From Pandoraea cepalis (lineage in GTDB: Bacteria; Pseudomonadota; Gammaproteobacteria; Burkholderiales; Burkholderiaceae): a stretch of 64,000 nt of DNA. Each line of letters starts with the position of its first letter. The stretch's first letter is position 1. The notes beneath the pieces were generated by a model. It made no database searches, had not been told where the DNA came from, and saw nothing but the letters and a program-made list of their open reading frames with translations. The DNA lies in assembly GCF_902459665.1 (NCBI RefSeq), contig NZ_CABPSL010000021.1:1-64000 (forward strand), in the 5' to 3' direction. Below, piece after piece: positions 19,179 through 27,307 of this stretch. Position numbers and translations under genes: made by a program.

Positions 19179-19655
19179 TCAGGCCGACAGACGCTCGAGC
19201 AGCGTGCGGGGACGCGAGGCGCGACCCACTGCCGCCTGGGCGGCCTCATGCCAGCGTGCCGTCGGCACGTCCGACGGCGACAGCAGGCTATCGAAGCCGC
19301 ATGCCCACAACATCGCCAGTTGATCCGGCAGCAACGGACCCGCTGCGCGAATCGCCCCTTCGAATTGCCACTTGTCCCGCAGCAGTTTCGCCAGCGTGAA
19401 TCCCCGCCCGTCGCGCGTCTTCGGGAATTCGATCACGATCAGGTCGAGTTGCGGCAACAGCGGCGCAATACGTGCCGCATCGTCGTGCCCCTGCACGCGC
19501 ACACCGGCCGGCGCCACGCCCTTCTCGTTCGCGGCAAGCCAGGCGTCGAGCGGCAACACGTCCTTGTTGCCCGGCAGCGCCGCCGTGGCCGACGCGTCGG
19601 CGCCGTGATAAGTCCAGACGTCTGCCGCCGGCAGTCCGTTTCGATCAATCAACAT
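19179..19655 (-). CDS. DUF934 protein linked to sulfite reductase
   Basis: The 158-residue protein matches the DUF934 family in its central block IVIEFPKTRDGRGFTLAKLLRDKWQFEGAIRAAGPLLPDQLAMLWACGFDSL (about 73-123). This family is almost always encoded beside ferredoxin-type sulfite reductase in proteobacteria, and its biochemical role is not established. The start ATG at 19655 overlaps the end of the reductase gene by 11 bp, so translation is coupled. In many Burkholderiales the next genes are cysH, cysD and cysN. Here the operon ends and tRNA-Pro follows on the other strand. Confidence 0.9.
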   Translation of the reverse strand: MLIDRNGLPAADVWTYHGADASATAALPGNKDVLPLDAWLAANEKGVAPAGVRVQGHDDAARIAPLLPQLDLIVIEFPKTRDGRGFTLAKLLRDKWQFEGAIRAAGPLLPDQLAMLWACGFDSLLSPSDVPTARWHEAAQAAVGRASRPRTLLERLSA

Positions 19656-21651
19656 TCAAAGCTCCCTTGAATTCTTCTGCCCCAACGCGTCCGAGCGTAT
19701 CGATGAAGCGCTCGCCCTCGTTTCGCAACGAGAGATATCGTCCGAGAATGTTCTCGATCACCTGCGGCACGTCCTCATAGCTGACGCCCGGGCCGAGAAT
19801 CTTGCCGACCGCGGCATTCTCGTCGGCCGAGCCGCCCAGCGTGATCTGATAGTTCTCCTTGCCCGCCTTGTCGACACCGAGAATGCCGATGTGCGCGACG
19901 TGGTGATGCGCGCAGGCGTTGATGCAGCCGGACACATTGAGCGTCACCGGCCCGATATCGCGTTGCTGCGCTTCGGAGAACCGCAGCGCAATGCGTTGCG
20001 CCACCGGTACCGAACGCGCATTGGCGAGCGCGCAGTAATCCAGGCCCGGGCAAGCGATCGCATCCGAAATCAGCCCGATGTTGGCCGTCGCCAGACCGGC
20101 CGCCTTCAGGCGCGACCACAGCGCATACAGTTCGTCACGCTTGACGTGCGGCAGCACCAGGTTCTGTTCGTGCGTGACGCGCAGCTCGTTGAACGAATAT
20201 TGCTCCGCCAGATCGGCCAGCACCAGCATCTCCTGCGCACTGGCGTCACCCGGAATACCGCCGGCCGGCTTGAGCGAGACGACCGCACTGATATAGCCGG
20301 GCACCTTGTGCTCGTGCGTGCAGGTATCGACCCAGTGACGGAACGCGATATCGCGCTCGTACGATTGCGCAAACGCCGTCGACTCGCTCGGCAGCGTCTC
20401 GAACTCGGGCACAATGAAACGCTCGCGAATCCCCTCGACGACGGCATCGCCCAACGGCCGATGCGTGAGCGCAATGCGCGCGAACTCTTCCTCGATCATC
20501 TCGATGAACTTCGCGGGCTGCATTTCCTTGATGAGGATCTTGATGCGCGCCTTATAGATGTTGTCACGTCGACCCAGCGCGTTGTACACCCGCAGGATCG
20601 CCTCGACGAAACGCAACAGATCCGCTTCGGGCAACCACTCGCGCACAAGCGTGCCGACGATCGGCGTGCGTCCCAAGCCACCGCCCGCGTAGATCTGGAA
20701 TCCCACTTCGCCACGATCGTTGGTACGCGCCAGAATGCCAATGTCGTGAAAGCGCACGGCGGCACGGTCGGCCTGGCCACCCGTGATCGCGATCTTGAAC
20801 TTGCGCGGCAGATAGGTGAATTCCGGATGGTCGGTCGACCATTGACGCAAGATCTCGGCATACACGCGCGGGTCGAGGACTTCGTCCTTCGCGGCGCCGG
20901 CGAACTGGTCGGTCGTCACGTTGCGAATGCAGTTGCCGCTCGTCTGGATGGCGTGCAGGTCCACGTCGGCCAACGCCGACAGGATTTCGGGCGAGTCGGA
21001 GAGCGTCGGCCAGTTGAACTGAAGGTTCTGGCGCGTGGTGAAGTGGCCGTAGCCCTTGTCGTAGCGGGTCGCCACATAGGCGAGCTGACGCATCTGAATG
21101 CCGCTCAGCGTTCCGTACGGAATGGCAACGCGCAACATGTAACCGTGCAGTTGCAGGTACAGGCCGTTCATCAGGCGATAGACCTTGAAATCGTCTTCGC
21201 TGAGCTCGCCGGACAGACGTCGCGCCACCTTCTGACCGAACTCGTTGGCGCGGTCCTTGAGGAACTCGCGCTCGGACGGGTCATAGCGATAGATGCCGGC
21301 GTGCTCCGGGGCAACGGTCAATGCCGGCGCATGCGCCAGCGCCGTCGGCTCACCGCCCTGCTCGGCCTGCTTGCCCAAATCTTCACGCACCGACGGCCCG
21401 CGCGAGCGCAGTTGTTCCCGGAAATCTTCCGGCACCGGGCCGGCGTCGCTCAGTTGCGCCGGGCGCGGCATGGGATCGACGATCAGATTGGCGGCCAGCG
21501 CGCTTTTCGCAGCCGCTTGCGCCGGCTCGAGTTCCTGCGCGTCGAACACGTGTGCCTGCGCCAGGTCATCGACCCAGTTATGCTGCTTGTCCAGCCAAAC
21601 GACCAGGCCGTCTTGCAGCCGGTTTGCCGAAATCAGATTGCCTGCATTCAT
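19645..21651 (-). CDS. Sulfite/nitrite reductase hemoprotein fused to an N-terminal DUF2849 domain
   Basis: This is a siroheme/[4Fe-4S] reductase that probably reduces sulfite to sulfide with ferredoxin or an unknown donor. The 668-residue chain is longer than the usual 550-560. The first ~93 residues (ISANRLQDGLVVWLD... NLIVDP... FREQLRSRGPSV) match DUF2849, which in many alpha- and betaproteobacteria is a separate small gene next to cysI. From about residue 130 the reductase follows: LQLHGYMLRVAIPYGTLSG, HFTTRQNLQFNWP, TSGNCIRNVTTD. The cofactor cysteines lie in CPGLDYC and SGCINAC. It overlaps the DUF934 gene. Assimilatory nitrite reductase is an alternative, but DUF2849/DUF934 favour sulfite. 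Confidence 0.92.
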   Translation of the reverse strand: MNAGNLISANRLQDGLVVWLDKQHNWVDDLAQAHVFDAQELEPAQAAAKSALAANLIVDPMPRPAQLSDAGPVPEDFREQLRSRGPSVREDLGKQAEQGGEPTALAHAPALTVAPEHAGIYRYDPSEREFLKDRANEFGQKVARRLSGELSEDDFKVYRLMNGLYLQLHGYMLRVAIPYGTLSGIQMRQLAYVATRYDKGYGHFTTRQNLQFNWPTLSDSPEILSALADVDLHAIQTSGNCIRNVTTDQFAGAAKDEVLDPRVYAEILRQWSTDHPEFTYLPRKFKIAITGGQADRAAVRFHDIGILARTNDRGEVGFQIYAGGGLGRTPIVGTLVREWLPEADLLRFVEAILRVYNALGRRDNIYKARIKILIKEMQPAKFIEMIEEEFARIALTHRPLGDAVVEGIRERFIVPEFETLPSESTAFAQSYERDIAFRHWVDTCTHEHKVPGYISAVVSLKPAGGIPGDASAQEMLVLADLAEQYSFNELRVTHEQNLVLPHVKRDELYALWSRLKAAGLATANIGLISDAIACPGLDYCALANARSVPVAQRIALRFSEAQQRDIGPVTLNVSGCINACAHHHVAHIGILGVDKAGKENYQITLGGSADENAAVGKILGPGVSYEDVPQVIENILGRYLSLRNEGERFIDTLGRVGAEEFKGALNVD

Positions 21652-21871
21652 TCAACGCTCTCAATGCTTGTCATCATTTGGTCGCAACTCGCGATTCGAC
21701 CCGCAGGCTATCAAGACGCGCGCGAAGATACGACCATTTACTAGTTATGTAGACATTACGGGATGTTGTTTGGACTCGGCCGCCCCGCCGGCCCTGACCG
21801 GGCCGACGACAGCCCGCCTAGGCATGCACGCCCCCAAGGGCCAAGGGCGCTGGAATGACTTCAAAAATACA

Positions 21872-21887
21872 CTGTATTTTTATACAG
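21872..21887. promoter_or_regulatory. LexA (SOS) box upstream of a small conserved gene
   Basis: CTGTATTTTTATACAG matches the beta/gammaproteobacterial LexA consensus CTGT-N8-ACAG exactly, including the AT-rich centre. It lies 47 bp before the ATG of the 81-residue protein gene, where LexA could block RNA polymerase. A TATACA stretch inside the box could be the -10. It is 220 bp from the divergent sulfite reductase gene. Confidence 0.75.
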
Positions 21888-21934
21888 TACTCATGCTACA
21901 TTTCCGATCATGCCATTTCATCGTGAGTGACACC

Positions 21935-22180
21935 ATGAGCGACGCCAAATCCATCAAGTTCATCGTCGTGCCCTATCGCAAGAACAAAGACGGCGTCTTG
22001 CAGCCCGGCGAGTTGCGCCAGGCGAGCACCGAATTCGGCGCCGTGCGCATCGCGCAATCGATGGCCTCCGGTTTCGCGGGCATCGCCGCCTACGAAGTGC
22101 TGGTCGACGAAGAAGACGGCACGATGGATGCACCGCGCGTGCTTTTCCAGGACGGGGCCATTCCCGCCATGGCCGACTGA
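21935..22180 (+). CDS. Small uncharacterised protein, putatively SOS-regulated
   Basis: The 81-residue soluble protein has a compact alpha/beta pattern: SIKFIVVPYRKNKDGVLQPGEL, then AVRIAQSMASGFAGIAAYEVLVDEEDGTMDAPRVLFQDGAIP. It has no signal peptide, no cysteine and no known catalytic motif. I do not recognise the family. The ATG at 21935 was chosen over long upstream frames because it follows a GTGAGTGACACC leader and gives a well-formed small protein. The LexA-box match 47 bp upstream suggests DNA-damage induction. It is divergent from the second sulfite reductase and convergent with the DUF1275 gene. Confidence 0.8.
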   Translation: MSDAKSIKFIVVPYRKNKDGVLQPGELRQASTEFGAVRIAQSMASGFAGIAAYEVLVDEEDGTMDAPRVLFQDGAIPAMAD

Positions 22181-22215
22181 GCGCTGACTGGCGTCAGGGT
22201 TCGGTGGTGCAGGGT

Positions 22216-22965
22216 TCAGTGGGGACTTCTTGCGAGATCGTCGAGCAGCGGCACGATGGCCAGCACGATCAGTATCCCTGCGAGCGGAACCGTCGCGACG
22301 AAGCCGAGGTGCTTGAAACCCAGCGCCCCGGCCAGCCCGCCCAGGAAGAACATGCCCAGCAACGCGCACAGCAAACGCAGCTTCTGGTGGTCCCCGGCCA
22401 CGCGCGGCAGATGACGCGCCACCCCGGGCCGATTCCAGTAGCTCATTTTGCCCAGTTCGATGCCGATGTCCGTGACCAGACCGGTAACGTGTGTCGTGCG
22501 AATCTCGGCCCGGGAGATCTTGGTGATGATGGCATTCTGCAGCCCCATCACGTAACACAGCAACCCGACGGTGCCCGGCACGTATAACAGCCGCCGATTT
22601 TCAAGATTGGCCCCCATCACGCCGAACGCCAGCAGGAGCAACGCTTCGAGCATGAGCGGTACCGCATATTCGCTGTGCGTCTGATGGCGCCGCCCCCAAT
22701 GAATGAGGATGGACGAGGTTGCGGCACCGAGCAGGAACGCCAGCAAGGCGCTGAATCCGGCCAATACGAGCACGAGCTGCCCGAGCGCCAGATTGTCGGA
22801 GAGCGAGGCGACAATGCCCGACATGTGCGACGTGTACTGACCGACGGCAAGAAAGCCGCCCGCGTTGGCGCCGCCCGCCACGAAAGCCAGCGAGCAGCCC
22901 AGACGCCGGTTCGCGGCATCGGTGCGCACCGGCTGGGTGAATCCACGTAGAAATTTGATCGGCAT
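22216..22965 (-). CDS. DUF1275 (YoaK) family membrane protein
   Basis: The 249-residue protein has six hydrophobic segments. It matches the DUF1275/YoaK pattern: AFVAGGANAGGFLAVGQYTSHMSGIV near the N-terminus (about 28-53), CYVMGLQNAIITKISRAEIRTTHVTGLVTDIGIELG (about 146-181), then two closing TM helices (LLCALLGMFFLGGLAGALGF, ILIVLAIVPLL). Family members are inner-membrane proteins without an established function. Transport has been proposed. The start at 22965 fits the family N-terminus. It is divergent from the BLUF gene, with 110 bp between the two start codons that must hold both promoters. Confidence 0.9.
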   Translation of the reverse strand: MPIKFLRGFTQPVRTDAANRRLGCSLAFVAGGANAGGFLAVGQYTSHMSGIVASLSDNLALGQLVLVLAGFSALLAFLLGAATSSILIHWGRRHQTHSEYAVPLMLEALLLLAFGVMGANLENRRLLYVPGTVGLLCYVMGLQNAIITKISRAEIRTTHVTGLVTDIGIELGKMSYWNRPGVARHLPRVAGDHQKLRLLCALLGMFFLGGLAGALGFKHLGFVATVPLAGILIVLAIVPLLDDLARSPH

Positions 22966-23075
22966 GACGCGTGAGTCTCAGGCTTCGCACATGCGGTATT
23001 CTAATGCGCGTTGACGCAGCGTCCACGCCAATATCGCGCGCCGACGCCCAGCCTGTATGACGGAGACAACGAAGC

Positions 23076-23471
23076 ATGATCGAGTGTTACGCGTACTTGA
23101 GCCGAGCCTTGCCCGATCTCGATCTGCGCGAGCTCGCCAAGATCATCGCCAACTCACGCGGGTTCAACGCCACCTACGGCATCACCGGCGTGCTGCTCTA
23201 CGATGGCACGATGTTCTATCAATACATCGAAGGACCGAGCGAACCGCTTGCCGATGCACGCCAGCGCATCGAGGCATCGCGTCACCATCGTGACGTCCAG
23301 GTGTTGCTCGATGGCACACCGCACACGCCCGGCGCATTTCCGACGTGGAGCCTGGGCTACCTGATGCTCGACCAGCCCGCCCACGCGCTGCAGGCCCTGA
23401 TGATCCCCGCCGACCACGCCGACCTTGTCGGCGCCTTTGCCGCACTCGCTGCCAAGTCAGACGCGATGTGA
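23076..23471 (+). CDS. Stand-alone BLUF blue-light photoreceptor
   Basis: This 131-residue protein is a single BLUF domain that binds FAD and senses blue light through a tyrosine-glutamine hydrogen-bond switch. The photochemical residues are all present: Tyr7 (AYLSR), Asn31 (SRGFN) and Gln49 (FYQYIEGP). They occupy the same positions as in E. coli YcgF/BluF, and Trp91 and Met97 lie in the semiconserved FPTWSLGYLM strand. The other signatures GITGVLLYDG and IEGP are intact. There is a short helical tail (about 100-131) but no effector domain. It must act on a partner, as PixD-type short BLUF proteins do. Start ATG 23076 follows CGGAGAC. Confidence 0.95.
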   Translation: MIECYAYLSRALPDLDLRELAKIIANSRGFNATYGITGVLLYDGTMFYQYIEGPSEPLADARQRIEASRHHRDVQVLLDGTPHTPGAFPTWSLGYLMLDQPAHALQALMIPADHADLVGAFAALAAKSDAM

Positions 23472-23491
23472 CCCATCTGGCACCCGAGCAA

Positions 23492-23578
23492 AAAACGCCG
23501 GGCGCCCTGATGCCCCCCCCCAAGCGTCAGACATCCGTCCAACTTTCGGGGTGCCTTTCATGAGCGGCCCGGCGTTTT
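23492..23578. terminator. Bidirectional terminator with a long loop
   Basis: AAAACGCCGGGC (23492-23503) and GCCCGGCGTTTT (23567-23578) are perfect 12-bp complements. They are separated by 63 nt that include a run of nine C (23513-23521). It lies between the convergent BLUF gene and the substrate-binding protein gene. Confidence 0.6.
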
Positions 23579-23627
23579 CCGTCTTTCCGGCGCATGCTGG
23601 ACATGCGCCAGGGTCACGGCATCGAGA

Positions 23628-24674
23628 TTACTGCTCGATCTGACGGTTCCAGCGCTGATCCCACTGGGCGCGACGCTGATTGATGGCGTCCCAATCCACG
23701 GTCGTGATGTTCTTCACCAGTTCGTCGATCTTGCCCAGACGCTTCTGCATCGCGGGCGGCACGGTGGCGTGCGGATTGGTCGGGATGTACGCACCCGCCG
23801 CGGCGGCAAGCGTCTGCCCCTTGGCCGAGAGCAGGAATTGCGCAAGCTTCTGCGCCATGGCGTTATCCGGGCTGTTCTTCACGACACACAGGTCGACCAG
23901 CAACTGCACGGCACCTTCCTTGGGGGCCACGTACGCCACCGGAATGCCCTTGTCCTGCAGCTCGCTCACGGCCGTCGGCGTCAGCGGGAAGATCGCGGCT
24001 TCGCCGGTCTGGATCATTTCCGAGAGCTTGGCCGAATTCGGAATGTACTCGACGACATTCGGGCCCACGGTGGTCGCCCACTTGCTGAAGCCCGGCTCGA
24101 CGTTGGTCTCGCTACCGCCCCAGATGCGGTTCAGGGCCAGGAAACCATGCAAGCCGAACGTGCTGCTCGACGCCGACTGGAACACCACCTTGCCCTTGTA
24201 CTTGGGATCGGCGAAATCGCTCCACGACGTCGGCGCGGCCCAGCCCTTTTCCTTGAAGATCTTGGTGTTGTAGCCGATACCGGTCATGCCCAGCTGCACG
24301 CCAGCGGCCATGTCGTCCTTCACGCGCGCGAACGGGTACAGCTCCTTGAGCGTGGGCGAATCGTCGAGCTTCTGGCACACCCCCATGCTGATCGCGCGCG
24401 CCATCACGCCATCGTCCAGGAACACCACGTGCATCTGCGGGCTGTTTCGATTCGCGAGCAGCTTGGCCAGCACGTCGGACGACGTTCCCGGCACCACCAC
24501 GACCTTCACATTGTTGGCCTTTTCGAACTCGGGGAAGACCTGCGTCGTATAGGCCTTTTCCATCGAGCCGCCATTCATGCCGACGTACAACGTTTTGGAC
24601 TGCGACCAGGCCGCGCTGCTCGCGCCCAATGCCAGCGCCGCAGCGCACATGACGACCTTTCGGGATAGCTTCAT
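23628..24674 (-). CDS. ABC transporter substrate-binding protein, spermidine/putrescine-like
   Basis: This is a periplasmic binding protein of the extracellular solute-binding family 1/PotD class. The 348-residue precursor has a Sec signal peptide (MKLSRKVVMCAAALALGASSAAWSQ; cleavage near residue 24). The mature part has typical cluster-D features: LYVGMNGGSMEKAYTTQVFPEFEKANNVKVVVVPGTSSDVLAKL, then GVQLGMTGIGYNTKIF and AVSELQDKGIPVAYVAPKEGA. The start at 24674 has a strong AAGGAGA site and replaces a longer frame. It is the last gene of the operon that also encodes its two permeases and ATPase (27719-30555), separated by the three oxidoreductase subunits. The ligand is unknown. Confidence 0.9.
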   Translation of the reverse strand: MKLSRKVVMCAAALALGASSAAWSQSKTLYVGMNGGSMEKAYTTQVFPEFEKANNVKVVVVPGTSSDVLAKLLANRNSPQMHVVFLDDGVMARAISMGVCQKLDDSPTLKELYPFARVKDDMAAGVQLGMTGIGYNTKIFKEKGWAAPTSWSDFADPKYKGKVVFQSASSSTFGLHGFLALNRIWGGSETNVEPGFSKWATTVGPNVVEYIPNSAKLSEMIQTGEAAIFPLTPTAVSELQDKGIPVAYVAPKEGAVQLLVDLCVVKNSPDNAMAQKLAQFLLSAKGQTLAAAAGAYIPTNPHATVPPAMQKRLGKIDELVKNITTVDWDAINQRRAQWDQRWNRQIEQ

Positions 24675-24753
24675 CGTGGTTCTCCTTGTGTTTCCTGGGT
24701 GTGAGGAAGGTAGTGTTGTGACGAACTCGGGACGTACGGGATGCATTTGCCGA

Positions 24754-25890
24754 TCACGCGTCGGTCGTGACCGGCGCGAACCGGTCGACGGCAAACGCCT
24801 CGATCGGTGTCGCCGTCTCGCCGTGCGTGACCAGATCCGCCAGCACTTCGCCTACGCCAGGGGCCAGCAGAAAGCCGCCCCCCGAGAAGCCGAAGGCATG
24901 CACCAGATGCGGCGTGGTGCGACTCATGCCGATGATCGGATTGTTATCGGGCGTCTCGCCCTCCACGCCGCTCCAAGTGCGAATGAGCAACGCATGGCGC
25001 AGCGCCGGCAGCAATGCACAGGCCTCGCGCATCACGGCGCGCGTGGTATCGGCCGACGGCTGGGCGTACTCGCCGTCGCCGGTGCCGCGTCCGCCGCCGA
25101 TCACACAGTTGCCGCGCTCGACTTGCCGCGCATACACGCCGCCGCCGTACACGCCGAGGTTATGGCCAATGAACTTCGGCAGCGGTTCGGTGACCCACAT
25201 GTTCGGATAGATGGCATGCATCGGCACCCGCTCGCCGAACGTGCCCGCGATGTGATTCGCCCACGCGCCGGAGGTATTGAGCAGCCAGTCGGCGCTCACG
25301 TGCAATGGCTCGCCGTCGACTGGCTTTGCCGCGAGCTGGAAGCGCACGCCATCGTGCGCCACCGAGGTGATCGGCGTACGTTCGCGCACGTGCGCGCCGA
25401 GCGCGCGGGCGGCGCGCGCAAACGCGGGCGATACGAGACGCGGGTTCGCGTGGCCGTCGCTCAGACACAGCGAGCCGCCGACGGCGCCGTCGCCCAGCCA
25501 CGGAAAACGCTCGCGAAACGCCGCCCCACGCAGCACGGTCGAGGCAAGACCGTAGCGGCTGGCCATGGCCGACCAGGCGTCGAGCGGTTCGAGATCGCTC
25601 TCGCGACGAGCGAGACGCAAGTGTCCCGAGCGCACGAATTCGCCATCGATCCCGATCAATTCGGGGAGGCGATCCCATAGCTTGCGCGCGCGCATGGCGA
25701 GCGGCAGTTGTTCTTCCGGGCGGCCCTGGCAGCGCACGCCGCCGTAGTTCACGCCGCTGGCCTGCGCGCCGCAATAACGCCGCTCGAACAACGCCACACG
25801 CAAACCACGCTCGGCCAGCGCACGCGCCGCCGAGGCGCCGACCAGCCCACCACCGGCGACGACAACGTCGTAATGCAGGGTCTCACTCAT
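24754..25890 (-). CDS. FAD-dependent D-amino-acid oxidase-like subunit (HcnC / OoxB type)
   Basis: This 378-residue flavoprotein of the DAO superfamily likely holds the substrate-oxidising FAD of a three-subunit dehydrogenase. The dinucleotide-binding motif VVVAGGGLVGASAARALAERG (about 8-28) and the acidic end of strand 2 (VALFERR) are clear. The C-terminal GVEGETPDNNPIIG...VHAFGFSGGGFLLAPGVG block is typical of glycine/sarcosine/D-proline oxidase relatives. The start MSETLHYD at 25890 replaces a 62-residue longer frame and overlaps the stop of the preceding subunit by 8 bp. Substrates of this family are secondary or primary amines next to a carboxylate (opines, D-hydroxyproline, glycine). 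Confidence 0.9.
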   Translation of the reverse strand: MSETLHYDVVVAGGGLVGASAARALAERGLRVALFERRYCGAQASGVNYGGVRCQGRPEEQLPLAMRARKLWDRLPELIGIDGEFVRSGHLRLARRESDLEPLDAWSAMASRYGLASTVLRGAAFRERFPWLGDGAVGGSLCLSDGHANPRLVSPAFARAARALGAHVRERTPITSVAHDGVRFQLAAKPVDGEPLHVSADWLLNTSGAWANHIAGTFGERVPMHAIYPNMWVTEPLPKFIGHNLGVYGGGVYARQVERGNCVIGGGRGTGDGEYAQPSADTTRAVMREACALLPALRHALLIRTWSGVEGETPDNNPIIGMSRTTPHLVHAFGFSGGGFLLAPGVGEVLADLVTHGETATPIEAFAVDRFAPVTTDA

Positions 25891-27307
25891 CGCGCGCCTC
25901 CTCGGGAATGGCCGCAACGTTTTCATCGAACAACATCGGCGCGATCGGAATCGGTTTGATCGGGGCCTGCGCCCGCAGACGCCCCGCTTGTGCCAGCGTC
26001 TGGCCGCTCTCGCGCGCGAGCAGATGGCAGGCCGCCTCACCGCACATGCGGCCCTGGCAGCGTCCCATGCCGACACGCGTGAGCGCCTTGAGCCGATTGA
26101 TGTCGGTCACACCGTCCTCCCGCACGCAGTCGCGCAGCGTGCGCGCATCGACTTCCTCGCATCGACACACGATCATGTCGTCAGGCCAACGCGCCGACGG
26201 ATCGTCGGGCGCCGCAAACGCCTGCTCGATCCCCACACGAAAGCGCCCAATGCTCGCGAGCTTGCGTTCGATGGCGTCGGCGTCGGGCGCGTCGGGCATT
26301 GCCGGGGCGGCGATGCCGAGATCCTCGAGCAAAGCAAGCGCCGCACGACGGCCGGCGAGTTCCGCCGCGTCGGCGCCGGCGATACCCGCGCCGTCTCCCG
26401 CCACATAGATGCCGGGTTGCGAACTGCGACCGGCGGCGTCGCGCTCAGGTAGCCAGCAACGATTGAGGTCGTCGAAGACGAAACGGCACCCGGCCAAATC
26501 GGCCAGTTGTGTCTCGGGACGCAGGCCGAAGCCCAACCCCACGGCGCTACACGCCAACGTGTGTTCGCGGCCGTCGCGCCGCCAGCGAATCGCGCGCACC
26601 CCGGCGGCGCCGTCAATGCCGTCGAGCGCGACGCCATGCTCGATGCGCACCCCATGCGCGCGCAGCCATCCCACGTAATAGAGCCCCTTGGCGAGCGTGG
26701 CCGGCTGATTCAGCAGCCGCGGCGTGGCCTTGACCTGACCGGCAAACGCGCTCGTGTCGAGCACCGCGGCCACGTTCGCGCCCGCTTTCGCGTACTGGTA
26801 GGCCACGAGATACAGCAACGGCCCCGTGCCCGCGAACACCACCTGCTCGCCAATCGCACACCCCTGTGCCTTGAGCGCGACTTGCGCGCCGCCCAGCGTG
26901 TACACGCCCGGCAGCGTCCAGCCCGGCAGCGGCAAGACGCGATCGGTCGCACCGCTGGCAATGATCAAATGCGTGAACGGCACGGGTTTTTCCCGGCCGT
27001 CGTGGATCGTATGGAGCCGCGCCGGATCACAAGCCCACACGAGGGTCTCGGGTCGATAGTCGACCTGAGGCAAGAGCGCGGCCATGGCGCCGTGGATGGC
27101 GTCGGCCTTGGCCGCTTCGAAGCCGTACAGCGCCTGCTTGGTCCGTGTGAAGCCCGCGCCGGCCGGCGGCTGTCGGTAGATCTGTCCGCCCCAGCGCATG
27201 TTTTCGTCGAGCACCACTGGACGCTGCCCCGCTGCCGCCAGCGTCTGCGCAGCGCGAATGCCCGCAGGACCGGCGCCGACGATCACGATCTCAGCGTGCT
27301 CAAACAT
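25883..27307 (-). CDS. NAD(P)/FAD-binding oxidoreductase subunit with C-terminal BFD-type [2Fe-2S] domain (HcnB / OoxA type)
   Basis: The 474-residue subunit pairs a pyridine-nucleotide-disulfide-reductase fold with a cysteine cluster. Motifs in order are IVIVGAGPAGIRAAQTLAAAG (about 6-26), VLDENMRWGGQIYR, HLIIASGATDRVLPLPGWTLPGV, and the second dinucleotide site VVFAGTGPLLYLVA. The C-terminal CRCEEVDARTLRDCV...RVGMGRCQGRMC (about 397-440) fits a BFD-like [2Fe-2S] domain. In HcnABC, octopine/nopaline oxidase and D-hydroxyproline dehydrogenase this subunit passes electrons from the DAO-like subunit onwards. Start 27307 (MFEHAEIV) overlaps the preceding ferredoxin-like gene by 8 bp. Confidence 0.9.
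   Translation of the reverse strand: MFEHAEIVIVGAGPAGIRAAQTLAAAGQRPVVLDENMRWGGQIYRQPPAGAGFTRTKQALYGFEAAKADAIHGAMAALLPQVDYRPETLVWACDPARLHTIHDGREKPVPFTHLIIASGATDRVLPLPGWTLPGVYTLGGAQVALKAQGCAIGEQVVFAGTGPLLYLVAYQYAKAGANVAAVLDTSAFAGQVKATPRLLNQPATLAKGLYYVGWLRAHGVRIEHGVALDGIDGAAGVRAIRWRRDGREHTLACSAVGLGFGLRPETQLADLAGCRFVFDDLNRCWLPERDAAGRSSQPGIYVAGDGAGIAGADAAELAGRRAALALLEDLGIAAPAMPDAPDADAIERKLASIGRFRVGIEQAFAAPDDPSARWPDDMIVCRCEEVDARTLRDCVREDGVTDINRLKALTRVGMGRCQGRMCGEAACHLLARESGQTLAQAGRLRAQAPIKPIPIAPMLFDENVAAIPEEARDE

Noticed and set aside
19891-21744. A 617-codon frame opposite the second sulfite reductase
   Set aside because: Shadow frame; the minus strand encodes a recognisable hemoprotein.
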